64,000 nucleotides of DNA, taken from NCBI GenBank assembly GCA_020137815.1, contig CM035357.1, forward strand, positions 186,001 through 250,000, written 5' to 3'. Shown here piece by piece: positions 47,601 to 57,264 of the stretch. How positions within the stretch are numbered: the stretch's first letter is position 1; the number at the start of each line of letters is the position of its first letter. This DNA comes from Hormiphora californensis. Taxonomy: Eukaryota > Ctenophora > Tentaculata > Cydippida > Pleurobrachiidae. The translations under genes and the position numbers were made by a program. A model generated the notes under the pieces. That model was given only the letters and a program-made list of their open reading frames with translations. It had not been told where the DNA came from and did not search any database.

Positions 47601-50600
47601 TGAAATCTTGGATTTTAGTCGAAAATTGTCCCATAAACAACTTAAGCATGGTCCCGACTGGCCATTTCAATCAGAAGTTTGTCAAAAATGCCTAAATCCA
47701 AAAAACAAGAAAATCAAGTTACGGTTCTCCTAGTTGGCAGATTTCAACAATTTGCCCAAATCTAACCATAAATCTGATACACACGAAAACTTGGTTCTTG
47801 GTAGAAAAATGACCATTTTAACGATTGGCACTAGTTTCAAATTCCTATCTCAACGTTTTCAATGGTTTAGGGGCCAAAAACCTTCAAAAAATGGTAAAAA
47901 ATCAATTTTTGACCGTTTTACAGTCATTTTAGAGATTCGACTTCAACGGCAATCGATTCTACGTGCAAAAATAGGTGGGGGTGACATATTTCGTGTGCTA
48001 AGTCATTATGGATTTTTCGGGACCACGTTTAATATAGCCAATTTTGACCCAAATCAAATAAAAGTAAAAAAAAAGATTTTAGGCAATGGAATGTTTTTTC
48101 CCGCACCGTAGCGCCATTCTGTAGACCCTCAGCTACCACGTACAAGTGGTGGTTTCCCGTAGCATGCTAGGTCGTGTTAAAGTTTCACCAGGCACGCCGT
48201 GACCGCCCATATAGAATAGGCAAGTACGATACGTCGGTGTAGAGGGTGGCTCTCTCGAACATGAAAACTCTCACCACTGCTGCTATGGGACTAGGGGCAC
48301 ATCCCATGAATAGCCCCCGGAGTTGTTTGTAGAGGCGCCCATCATACGTAAAGAATGAACTCTCCAGTACCAGATCTAGACACTCATGGACATCTACCAA
48401 CTCTAGACCCCTTAGGTTCAAGACGTCCAAGTGTTCCTCGGCAAAAGATACCAAGGACGATATACATGCCTGTATGTTCAGGTTGGTGTAGAGGGCACTG
48501 ATATCTCCACTGCAAAACTTCTTACCACGGAGAACCTCTGGTGACAGATCTCTGAGCCATTGTAGATGAGTATGGATGTTTTTCAGGTGTGGAGAGACCT
48601 CATCAAGCAATGGACTCAAGATGGAGGTTATTAACCAGGCTAGTTTAGCGGTGGGTGAGCCAATACAGGATACTATGGGACGTACCTTGCATGTAGATAA
48701 GAACTGATCCGGTGATACTATCTGACTAGCGTCGAATTTGTGCGTCTTAATCAGAATGTACATGCACGGTAACCTGGATTGAGTAGTGTGGAGTGCCAAG
48801 ATCATGTCCTTACCCATTTTCCTCCGTATGACGATCTGCTCCCACAGGTTGTTACATTTGCTCTGGAGGGTTTGGGTCATGTTGGTTATCTGGGTTAGGT
48901 ATGTGACAGGTGTCGGTTTTGCAACCAACACCTGGCTACCAGCGTAGTTTCGGGTCGGCTGGACTAGCTGGTACACCCCAACTGAGCTGTCCAGGTGTAG
49001 TTTGGTTAGCTCATGTTGTATATCCCTGGGGGTGACCACAAACTCTCCCCCCTTGTCGGACACTGAGATGTGTAGTTCAGACTTCTTGGCTCTCAGAGAT
49101 CTGAGGCCAGCGGCCTGCTGGTTAGATAGGTTGAACGGTACCCGGCAGGTTGACAGGAGTCGTGTGGCCAGCTGTTGCAAGTTGCGTAGATCGTCCTCTA
49201 TTTGGCAATAGGAGACGGGGGGTGGTTTAAGATGACGCTTTCCAATTGGAGCCCCCTCACTCTGCCATGACTGAATCTGTGTGCATACTGTGGGCCTCTC
49301 CTCTGTGGCAACTTTCCATCTAAGTCTATACGCGGTCGCTGCGATCTCATGGTTAACCTGCTGATGGAGCTTCTCATCTACTCGAGTGGACAGAGAGAAA
49401 TTAGGACCTAGGTCTAATAGCGACTTCTCATCATCCGAAAGCTCTTCCAGAATCGGGGTGGTACGATTCTCCATCAGGACACTAGGTTCCACTGGATCGG
49501 TACATGCGGCAGGGTGCTCAGTGTAATAGACAGGGGTGGCGGGAGGTCTATTACACTGAGCACCCTGCCGCATGTACCGATCCAGTGGAACCTAGTGTCC
49601 TGATGGAGAATCGTACCACCCCGATTCTGGAAGAGCTTTCGGATGATGAGAAGTCGCTATTAGACCTAGGTCCTAATTTCTCTCTGTCCACTCGAGTAGA
49701 TGAGAAGCTCCATCAGCAGGTTAACCATGAGATCGCAGCGACCGCGTATAGACTTAGATGGAAAGTTGCCACAGAGGAGAGGCCCACAGTATGCACACAG
49801 ATTCAGTCATGGCGGAGTGAGGGGGCTCCAATTGGAAAGCGTCATCTTAAACCACCCCCCGTCTCCAATTGCCAAATAGAGGACGATCTACGCAACTTGC
49901 AACAGCTGGCCACACGACTCCTGTCAACCTGCCGGGTACCGTTCAACCTATCTAACCAGCAGGCCGCTGGCCTCAGATCTCTGAGAGCCAAGAAGTCTGA
50001 ACTACACATCTCAGTGTCCGACAAGGGGGGAGAGTTTGTGGTCACCCCCAGGGATATACAACATGAGCTAACCAAACTACACCTGGACAGCTCAGTTGGG
50101 GTGTACCAGCTAGTCCAGCCGACCCGAAACTACGCTGGTAGCCAGGTGTTGGTTGCAAAACCGACACCTGTCACATACCTAACCCAGATAACCAACATGA
50201 CCCAAACCCTCCAGAGCAAATGTAACAACCTGTGGGAGCAGATCGTCATACGGAGGAAAATGGGTAAGGACATGATCTTGGCACTCCACACTACTCAATC
50301 CAGGTTACCGTGCATGTACATTCTGATTAAGACGCACAAATTCGACGCTAGTCAGATAGTATCACCGGATCAGTTCTTATCTACATGCAAGGTACGTCCC
50401 ATAGTATCCTGTATTGGCTCACCCACCGCTAAACTAGCCTGGTTAATAACCTCCATCTTGAGTCCATTGCTTGATGAGGTCTCTCCACACCTGAAAAACA
50501 TCCATACTCATCTACAATGGCTCAGAGATCTGTCACCAGAGGTTCTCCGTGGTAAGAAGTTTTGCAGTGGAGATATCAGTGCCCTCTACACCAACCTGAA

Positions 50601-53600
50601 CATACAGGCATGTATATCGTCCTTGGTATCTTTTGCCGAGGAACACTTGGACGTCTTGAACCTAAGGGGTCTAGAGTTGGTAGATGTCCATGAGTGTCTA
50701 GATCTGGTACTGGAGAGTTCATTCTTTACGTATGATGGGCGCCTCTACAAACAACTCCGGGGGCTATTCATGGGATGTGCCCCTAGTCCCATAGCAGCAG
50801 TGGTGAGAGTTTTCATGTTCGAGAGAGCCACCCTCTACACCGACGTATCGTACTTGCCTATTCTATATGGGCGGTACATTGATGATGCCTGTACCGTATG
50901 TTATACGAGAGAGGAGGCAGTGTGTTTCTTTGATAAGATAGGTGAGCAGGATCCGGACCATCTTATCAAATGGGAGGTTGACTTTCCAGAGGGTGATGAC
51001 TTTGTACCTTTCTTGGGTACTAACATCCGGGTCACCGAATCTGGGGAGGTGCAGACGCGTTTCTACCGCAAGGAGGCTCGCAAGAATATCACACTGCACG
51101 CGAACAGTCACCACCCTATTTCCACTAAAATCCAAACTGTCCGTAATTTCTACGCCACAGCGAGGCTAAGTGCATCAGATTCGGAACAAGAGGAGGCATC
51201 CCTGAGAATAGTGGACAACCTGCTGATTGCTAATGGGTACCAGAACCCTCGTCAGTTCGCACAACAACAGAGCTGTCGTTTGTACCAGGGTCAGAAGCAG
51301 CAGGTGGAGGACTGTGTTATTTTGAAACTGCCTTACATCTCTGAATCATTTTCATTATCGATCCAGAAGTTTATCTCTAGCCGCTCTCTTCCTATCAAAA
51401 CAGTATTTACTCCAGGTACCAAGCTACGTAACATCTTCTGTAGCTCACGGCCCCTTGACAATGGAGCAGCTTACTGTGGGGGGAGATCATGTAAAATATG
51501 TCCACGGCTAGAGGGGGAGAGGAACTGCCAGGTGACTGCTCCAGTATACCGGATTACCTGTAACATCTGTAAAGAGATCTACATCGGGGAAACGGGGAGA
51601 ACAGCTAAAGACCGCTTTGGAGAACATCTCCGGTATGCCACCTCCCCTACGTTGAAATCTTACTCGGAGATGGCACTCGCAGTGCACTATAAACAGTTTC
51701 ATAATAAGACAGTACCTGATTTGATTTTTGAGATTATTACAACAGAGTCACGTATCTTATATAGAAAGATTATAGAAGCATATTATATTAACAGAGAGAA
51801 GCCTACTATTAATTTAAAAGAAGAGTTGACTGATCTATCTAGATTCCTTATTTCTTAATATTATCCGTTTTTAGTATTTTCTAACGGCCATATTGGTCAT
51901 TGAGTATTTTTAGCTAGATATCTTTTTGAGCAGTCGCGTGATTCCTATCTTATTTCACTATCTGATCTTATTTCTTTACTATTTAAACCCCGTTTATTTC
52001 CTAGTCTTTACTTTTTGTTTTATAATTTTTCCAGTCCCGCGTGTAGTTTTTCAACTTTTTACTATTTCACTAAATTAGCTTAGCTTTAGAATTTTCCAGT
52101 AATCTTTATTTTACGATTGGTATGTGTACAGTTTTTCTAACATGTATATTCCGTATATTATAGCCTGAAGATGGTGCTGTGCGCCGAAATTGATAGCGTT
52201 ATTCTACAATAAAATCTACGTCTACTCATTTGTCCAGCCGGAAGGAGAAAACAAAACTTCCTCACTGATATGCGGCTAATAAACAATCAACCGATCCTTA
52301 TTCTCTAGAATAATAGAATACTGCAGGTATATAATGTGGAGAGTTAGACCTCATGAAACTACCTATAAAAACTACCTGGCCTCACGACTCACGTGATGTG
52401 GGTTGCTGTTAATAATCAATAAACCCTTGCTTACGGTTGTCTTGTTCGACCCTCCCTCCCCGCGGAAAATAATAAAAAGGGTTTGAACAAAACAAGCTTA
52501 CGGACTAGAAGGTAATGGATATTTTATGTTTTTACATTTAATTCCCTTGCCAGCGTCTTAAGTCTTTGTGGGCAAATGGTTAAACCCACAGCTCACTCAA
52601 AGTGGACAGTGACCAGTTTTATTGTACCAGCAGCAACAGACTAGCTTTGTCCTTTGAGTCGACACACATAATTGGGGCTTTCACCTGCTTGTTCTATTGT
52701 TATGTGAGACAGGGTCGAACAAAGCAACTATATTTTTGCCTGCCCTGCGGAAGTAAGGTGTTTATTCAGTTTTATTCGTCCATGCTGCCTCCAAGTCGTG
52801 TCTACCAGTAGACTCACCAGTGCTATAGTGTTCTCTAGTCTACTAGTAAACTGCCAAGTGCTATTCTTCTATCAGTCTACAACAGTTAGTTCTTCTGTAT
52901 AATGAAGAAGCTTGTGCCTCCCCTTATATTATGAAGCATGAATATTGAATAGAGCCCTATCAGGTGCCTCTCACAGGCAGGTTGTAGAAAGCCCCCTTTG
53001 TCCATGCCAATAGTAGAGAATAGAGATCCAATAGAGCCTTATTGTCCACAGTGGACAATGTCCACTTGTGGTAGTATAAAACACCCTCCGCCACCCATTC
53101 ATTCCCCACTTCACAACTATCATTATGAAGCTGTTTATCTGTCTCTCTGCGGTGCTCCTAGCCACCACCACCGTCCTTGCTGAGGATGATCTGTGCTGGG
53201 GAGAGATCCAGGAGGGAGCCCAACTAAAATGGCCCATGAAAACCTGCTACACCTCCAGAGACGAGGCAGTAGAGGCTTGTGAAGCCATGGATGGAAAGTG
53301 CAAGGGACTCTACAAGAAGAGTGATGATTGTTTCAAGATTGGAAAGAAACAGGTTGTCAAGGAAACTGATAACACCGAGAGGTACTCCCAGTTCTATGGA
53401 CCCTGCCCAGAGGAGGATTAGAAATCTGAATCTAGTTCTGGTGTCTCATGAGTGCGGAATCTGATTATCTGAATCTTTCCGGTGTCTCAGTTTCTGTTGT
53501 CGGGACTAAAATAGTTTTTAAAGAGTGTGTGGTTTTAAAGATTTTATGTGGAAAATTTTTGTAGACATTAAATGGCAGTTTTAAAAAATGTTTGAAAAAG

Positions 53601-54673
53601 TAAATTACTTCTCGTTTTCTATTCTAACTCCCATTTCGTATCCATCACGAGGATACTCACACAAAACAGTATCACGTTGAGCTCCTACCCTAATAAGTGA
53701 TAAGTAATTATTGTCGGAGATCAAACCTGCAGGTCAATCAACTGCCACACCAACTAACATCTAATCCGAGTCTGTGTTTCGGATTTCGACCCTCCCCTGG
53801 CTCTCTAAAATCATACTACCTCTGTACAATACCTGTGTATAAGTTCCGCCCAGTGCACGTCCCTTGTTGCACCCCGCAATAAACTGGGATGATGTGATGT
53901 GGAGGTCTGAAGTGAAGCTCTCCAGTAACTCCTCTACCAACTGCTTGTAATCGTCATGAAGCACGTGGTACTCCTGGTTATCCTCTGTCCCACTGTCAAA
54001 CACTATTGGGGTGGAGGGTGAGGTGATAATCATAGTGGGGTGGAGGGAGATGGTGATGGGGGGGGGGGAGTGGTGCAGGTCATGTAGCACGTGGTATTCC
54101 TGGTTATCTTCAGTACCACTATCAAACACTAAGGGGGGGGGGGGTGGTAATAATAATATTGGGGGGGGGGGGGTGCACTGTGCAGGTCATGTAGCACGTG
54201 GTATTCCTGGTTATCTTCAGTACCACTGTCAAACACTGGGGAGGGGAGGGGGGGTGGTAATAACACTGGGGAGGGGGTGCAGGTCATGTAGCACGTGGTA
54301 TTCCTGGTTATCTTCAGTCCCACTGTCAAACACTATTGGGGGGGGGGGGGGTGGTAATAACAATATTGGGGTGAGGGGGGTGCAGGTCATGTAGCACGTG
54401 GTATTCCTGGTTATCCTCTGTCCCACTATCAAACACTAGAGGGGGAGGGGGTTTACTAACACTAGTGGGGTGGAGGGTAATGGTAATAACACTGCGTGTC
54501 TGTGTTTCTGTCAATGTCTGTGTGTCTGTCTCTTTTTGTCTTTCACAGTATCACTCTCTCTCACCTAAGCAGTGTTGGTCCACGAAAGACTCAATTGGGA
54601 CCATCCATACAGGAGAATTGAGAAACCCAACAACAGAATCATAGATCCAGGAATCTTCATCGTCCCCAGACAT
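40560..54673 (-). CDS. CFAP36: CFAP36-like BART-domain protein, gene with an ~11-kb intron
   Basis: Minus-strand exons: 1, 54673-54565 (MSGDDEDSWIYDS, FVDQHC); 2, 54002-53833 (VFDSGTEDNQEY, YKQLVEELLESF); 3, about 43100-42970 (AAVNFDLFKSIMVRHN); then 42547-42397 or slightly upstream (ADLEAALKKSR), 42178-41976 (proline-rich), 41269-41189, 41066-40905 (IEERRVYWQQRKQEIVD) and 40706-40560 (TAG). Order and motifs match human CFAP36: BART-like domain, FKxMMV segment, Lys-rich helix, C-terminal coiled coil. CFAP36 binds ARL3 at cilia. The last five exons join perfectly in phase. Exon 3 borders are uncertain: it sits beside unreliable sequence and probably has an indel near 43095. Intron 2 contains a Penelope palindrome and a gene on the plus strand. 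Confidence 0.75.
41603..41716. repeat. GA microsatellite in CFAP36 intron
   Basis: GA repeat with GGG and ACA interruptions, about 110 bp, between the proline-rich exon and the next one. Confidence 0.92.
42606..42692. repeat. 11-bp tandem repeat upstream of a CFAP36 exon
   Basis: About seven units of CAGGATTTAAA with G/A variants (CAGAATTTAAA, CAGGAATTAAA). Confidence 0.85.
43440..45145. other. homopolymer-only stretch, probably sequencing or assembly artefact
   Basis: About 1.7 kb composed almost only of long runs of T, C, G and A with abrupt strand-composition changes (T/C-rich to 44350, G/T-rich after). It follows directly on a CT-rich tract (43205-43440). No codon structure or repeat unit can be seen. 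Its long ORFs of F, P, G or K are meaningless. Normal sequence resumes at GGTACGCTGAGC (45146). Confidence 0.9.
45146..45345 (-). pseudogene. inverted 5' fragment of the small secreted-protein gene at 53125
   Basis: The reverse complement carries the promoter (AGTATAAAACCCCCTCC), the leader and the start MKLFICLSAVL of the gene at 53125-53421. The next codon is TAG and the sequence then diverges. It lacks the cysteine-rich part and is cut off at the artefact stretch. Confidence 0.75.
45874..49531 (-). pseudogene. Penelope-like RT/GIY-YIG gene, left copy, split by a transposon
   Basis: The minus-strand coding sequence runs from 49531 to 48202 (N-terminal region through motif B and PILYGR), then is interrupted, and continues 46860-45874 (RYIDD to the C-terminus). 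It is otherwise open and nearly identical to the right copy. The insertion at the RT motif C inactivates it. Confidence 0.88.
46861..48201. mobile_element. 1341-bp fold-back DNA element (full-length palindrome), TSD ACCG
   Basis: Starts CACGGCGTGCC and ends GGCACGCCGTG. The two halves are reverse complements over about 664 bp each, with a 13-nt loop at 47525-47537 and only a few mismatches. ACCG flanks it on both sides (46857-46860, 48202-48205), and the uninterrupted right PLE arm has a single ACCG there. The identical 125-codon ORF in each arm is a consequence of symmetry and shows no domain. The CAC terminus with a 4-bp duplication recalls Chapaev/CACTA-related transposons; that is a guess. 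Confidence 0.85.
49504..51858 (+). CDS. Penelope-like reverse transcriptase with GIY-YIG endonuclease
   Basis: Open frame of 784 codons. The first ATG (49504) lies in the opposite arm and spacer, so the element's own N-terminus probably begins later or is missing (element sequence starts at 49546). The N-terminal part (LSDDEKSLLDLGPNFSLS) is typical of Penelope-like elements. RT motifs: FCSGDISALYTNL (A), FMGCAPSPIAAVV (B), RYIDDACTVC (C, catalytic IDD, about residue 457). A CxxC pair (GGRSCKICP) precedes the GIY-YIG domain (CKEIYIGETGRTAKDRF, about residue 690). These enzymes copy the element into nicked DNA. No stop interrupts it. Confidence 0.9.
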   Translation: MRQGAQCNRQGWREVYYTEHPAACTDPVEPSVLMENRTTPILEELSDDEKSLLDLGPNFSLSTRVDEKLHQQVNHEIAATAYRLRWKVATEERPTVCTQIQSWRSEGAPIGKRHLKPPPVSNCQIEDDLRNLQQLATRLLSTCRVPFNLSNQQAAGLRSLRAKKSELHISVSDKGGEFVVTPRDIQHELTKLHLDSSVGVYQLVQPTRNYAGSQVLVAKPTPVTYLTQITNMTQTLQSKCNNLWEQIVIRRKMGKDMILALHTTQSRLPCMYILIKTHKFDASQIVSPDQFLSTCKVRPIVSCIGSPTAKLAWLITSILSPLLDEVSPHLKNIHTHLQWLRDLSPEVLRGKKFCSGDISALYTNLNIQACISSLVSFAEEHLDVLNLRGLELVDVHECLDLVLESSFFTYDGRLYKQLRGLFMGCAPSPIAAVVRVFMFERATLYTDVSYLPILYGRYIDDACTVCYTREEAVCFFDKIGEQDPDHLIKWEVDFPEGDDFVPFLGTNIRVTESGEVQTRFYRKEARKNITLHANSHHPISTKIQTVRNFYATARLSASDSEQEEASLRIVDNLLIANGYQNPRQFAQQQSCRLYQGQKQQVEDCVILKLPYISESFSLSIQKFISSRSLPIKTVFTPGTKLRNIFCSSRPLDNGAAYCGGRSCKICPRLEGERNCQVTAPVYRITCNICKEIYIGETGRTAKDRFGEHLRYATSPTLKSYSEMALAVHYKQFHNKTVPDLIFEIITTESRILYRKIIEAYYINREKPTINLKEELTDLSRFLIS
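52265..53060. other. flank of the Penelope palindrome, promoter-side sequence of secreted gene
   Basis: No gene seen. AATAATCAATAAACCCTTGC (about 52410-52430) matches the reverse complement of 45436-45455. The regions outside both Penelope arms are thus themselves distantly inverted, with gene fragments on each side. Confidence 0.5.
53042..53081 (+). promoter_or_regulatory. TATA box and 17-bp palindrome upstream of secreted gene
   Basis: TATAAAA at 53075-53081 lies about 45 bp before the ATG. A perfect palindrome TTGTCCACAGTGGACAA occupies 53042-53058. The pseudogene at 45.2 kb keeps the TATA box. Confidence 0.55.
53125..53421 (+). CDS. small secreted six-cysteine protein
   Basis: Single-exon ORF of 98 residues from an ATG with a clear signal peptide (MKLFICLSAVLLATTTVLA). 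The mature part of about 79 residues has six cysteines (LCW, KTC, EAC, GKC, DDC, GPC), many Glu/Lys residues and an acidic end (CPEED). A TATA box lies upstream. Six cysteines suggest a disulfide-stabilised extracellular protein, but I do not recognise the family. It lies on the opposite strand inside CFAP36 intron 2. An inverted, broken relative lies at 45146-45345. Confidence 0.75.
   Translation: MKLFICLSAVLLATTTVLAEDDLCWGEIQEGAQLKWPMKTCYTSRDEAVEACEAMDGKCKGLYKKSDDCFKIGKKQVVKETDNTERYSQFYGPCPEED
54003..54450. repeat. four partial copies of the CFAP36 exon 2 start with G-rich spacers
   Basis: Units of about 96-108 bp (exon-like parts at about 54079, 54187, 54283 and 54387) repeat the first ~50 nt of exon 2 (VFDSGTEDNQEYHVLHD on the minus strand) with its AG acceptor. 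Poly-G/GGGGTGG spacers separate them. After the HD codons the copies diverge and have no donor, so they are unlikely to be full exons. All four keep AG immediately before TGTTTGA. Confidence 0.9.
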
Positions 54674-54689
54674 GGTGGTCTACATGGTT

Positions 54690-54827
54690 AATTGATTAGG
54701 TAATTGATTAGTTAATTGATTAGTTAATTAAGTGGTTAGTTAATTGATTAGTGAGTTAATTAAGTGGTTAGGTAATTAATTGATTAGTTAGTTAATTAAG
54801 TGGTTAGTTAATTGATTAGTTAGTTAA
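54690..54827. repeat. TTAATTGATTAG-type AT-rich tandem repeat
   Basis: Words GTTAATTGATTAG and GTTAATTAAGTGG alternate. The array continues at 55716-55765, so it was split by the piggyBac-type insertion. Confidence 0.85.
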
Positions 54828-54831
54828 TTAA

Positions 54832-55711
54832 CCCTTTGAGACCGATAGGGTCACCAGTGACCCCACGCTAATTATGCATCTAGCGTCTGTCCGAACTAAA
54901 TCTAAGAAGTTTAAATGGTTTTCCGGGTTAGAATAGACACTTTTTGGCTGTTTTTGGGGTCATTTTAAGCTTTGAACATCTTAGTTTACTAGAAATGCCA
55001 ACTCTAAGCCATAAAAGTTGAAATTTTGGTGTAAAGTTGGCCATACCTCTAAAACGGTATAAGTAAGCCAATAATGGACCTACAAATCAAAAGAAAACCA
55101 TAGGTTTTACCCCGGTATGAAGTTTCGTGATGATTTGATCAAATTTACATCGCTCAGAGGGCAAATAATGCCGGGGTCACCAGTGACCCTATCGTCCCCT
55201 AACGCTAATATAGAAATTTGGATTTTACGTGCATTTCTAAAGGATTGGCCACCGATAAAGGTCTAAAACGGCATTTTTCAAACGGGTGCTAGCGACTAAC
55301 CGACTCCATCAGTGTTATCTATACATCTTAGAGAGTCGCTGAAAAATTTTTTGAGATTCATGCTCCTTCATAAAAATTTTCATCTCGGCCAATTTGAAAT
55401 TCCAAAATCGGCTACAGATGAGATACAGAGGTCCATAGGGTGTGTAAAATGTGCAGAATGGCCGGGTTTATATAAGTGTTATGAAGAAACATAGGGTCTA
55501 AGATGAGCGGTTTTCGAGTTATGAGGCAAAATAGCTACGAAATCTCAATTGTTTGCATTCCATTTGAGACCGATAGGGTCACTGGTGACCCCACAGAAAC
55601 AAAGTTCGTAGAGACGAGTTTTTTGGTTCTGCTTTCAAGTAGGCTTGTTAGGAGTGTCTCCAGCAATTTTCAGATATTTCTGTCGATGGCGCCACTATCG
55701 GTCCCAAAGGG
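54832..55711. mobile_element. 880-bp non-autonomous piggyBac-type element
   Basis: Starts CCCTTTGAGACCGATAGGG and ends CCACTATCGGTCCCAAAGGG, flanked by TTAA at 54828-54831 and 55712-55715. Internal copies of the motif GGGTCACCAGTGACCC occur near the left end, at about 55173 and near 55576. The TTAA target and CCCTTT end are hallmarks of piggyBac elements. No transposase is encoded. Confidence 0.85.
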
Positions 55712-55765
55712 TTAAGTGGTTAGGTAATTAATTGATTAGTTAACTAATTGATTAATATGTAAATG

Positions 55766-56690
55766 AGCAAACATAATAATGACAGAGGGGCTTACGTTGA
55801 ACATAATAAATGTGCGGGAGTTTAGAGAGAAAGAATGAATTTATCATTGCATGACGTAGTATTGGAACATGCAGTTAGTATTAATACATTATCATATTTA
55901 TTATTGAATTCAAGTTCATTCTATTCACTAAAAATCCTTCATCACATTCATTATCAAATGACCTCAACTTATTTTAGCAGATAGCTGCAGCTAGCATATA
56001 ATATTCTAGCTAGTCATGCTGCAGTTATCTGATAAAACTGGGTTTCACACGCTTACCAGATGATAATTGTGTACATGGTATAATGTTCTGGAATGTCTCT
56101 AGCTCCTTTCTGCTCTTTCCCACGATCCGAAATAAGAAAGTGGTAATACTGGCAAAAGAGAAATCACTCTTCGCCCTTCACTCATTACACAAAACAGAAT
56201 CTAACAAAAACTCCCACGGTTAAATCGGTAGATCAGTGATAAGACCGGCTCAACAATTCTCATGGTCATGTTTAGTTAGAGGATAGAGAGGGGCAAGGCA
56301 CAGGTCTAACGCCGCTCAGCTTTTCCCATGCCCCCTCATCCCCTCTCATGTGTTATCGGGTGGTCACGTGATCACTCTAGAGCTCTAGTAGCTTCCTCTG
56401 GCTTTTGGAGGGCGTGGTACGGGATATATATTGATTGGAGCTCTCTACCATGCATTATACAACAAGAACTAGTGTGGGGTTGTGTACTTGAGGATGCTAG
56501 ACGGTGCAGAATCTTATCACATGGTTTGCAATTAATGGAGTTGAAACTTGTCTTTAATAAGCCATGGGAAGTTTAGATTGATTCCAGTTATCAGCAACGA
56601 CAGATGCCGCGACCGGAAAAGGGGGTGATTCCAAAAATTGTTTGGTACGGGTATGTCCCAGGTTTCTTCACGATGAAACAGCTTACCCGC
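55766..56690. other. interval without a recognised gene
   Basis: AT-rich sequence with a short inverted repeat (TAGCTGCAGCTAGCATATAATATTCTAGCTAGTC near 55981). The 82-codon ORF at 56328-56576 has no recognisable features. Confidence 0.4.
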
Positions 56691-56696
56691 TCCTCT

Positions 56697-56704
56697 TATA
56701 AAAA
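56697..56704 (+). promoter_or_regulatory. TATA box of the 56769 gene
   Basis: TATAAAAA about 65 bp before the ATG, with GC-rich sequence after it. Confidence 0.5.
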
Positions 56705-56768
56705 GGGGGCGTAGCAAACCACCCAACAACATTCATAATACTCGAACATTGTTAAAACGACCTGCATC

Positions 56769-57262
56769 ATGCTACTTCTAACTACTTGTGTCTTTGTGCT
56801 CCTGATTGCTCGTGCACTGGCTTGTGGCTACCTGATCGATCCCCCTCACACCTGCAGTAATGCCATGGTGGCACTAAAAATCCAACAAATCTCCCAACTC
56901 CGACAGCACACTCTAACTCTCCTCTTGGAAATCATCAAGGACTTTGATCTGGAAACCTTTGCAACTTTTGATATCTCTAAGGGGCTGGTTGATAATCCTA
57001 TGGATCAGGAAAACGCTTTCTTTCTATCACTCGATAGCATCATCAAATACACATGGTAAGTCAACCTGTTAGTTAGTAGTATTGTATTATACAACTGTTG
57101 TTGTTTATATGACCCACTAATTATTAATTAGCTGCTATTTATTAATTACCTCTCAGTTACTAACTACTACTCTCTTGTCTCAGGAAGCTCACCAACACCA
57201 AGTTTGGTAGTCATCCCAGTTGGGGAGAGTTCAAAGCCTACGTCAAAGACCCTGCAGACTAA
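56769..57262 (+). CDS. small secreted protein of unknown family, two exons
   Basis: Exons 56769-57055 and 57184-57262 join in frame (W codon split TG|G) to 121 residues ending at TAA. A signal peptide is clear (MLLLTTCVFVLLIARALA). The mature part has two early cysteines (ACGYLIDPPHTC) and amphipathic helices (LRQHTLTLLLEIIKDF). The tail is GSHPSWGEFKAYVKDPAD. No family recognised. AAATAAATTA at 57581 may be the polyadenylation signal. Its TATA box and size resemble the gene at 53125, but the sequences are unrelated by eye. Confidence 0.7.
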
Positions 57263-57264
57263 GA

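Larger units (their letters stand above)
45468..52264. mobile_element. 6.8-kb head-to-head palindrome of a Penelope-like element
   Basis: Left arm 45468-49531 is a minus-strand copy; right arm 49546-52264 is a plus-strand copy; the spacer is 14 bp. Removing the 1341-bp nested element and one 4-bp TSD copy from the left arm leaves 2719 bp, exactly the right arm's length. The arms differ at only a few bases by eye (W-Q-S versus W-R-S; V-S-Y versus V-S-N). Each arm encodes an RT with a GIY-YIG endonuclease and ends outward at the same 3' sequence. A hammerhead-core-like CTGAAGATGGTGC / GCGCCGAAA lies near 52164-52188 and its mirror near 45544-45568. Confidence 0.9.

Noticed and set aside
46951-48111. 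Two identical 125-codon ORFs facing each other
   Set aside because: Identity follows from the palindrome. No recognisable domain, no independent evidence of coding.
49504-49545. ATG at 49504 as the natural start of the Penelope-like protein
   Set aside because: It lies in the opposite arm and the spacer of the palindrome, so it is created by the junction.
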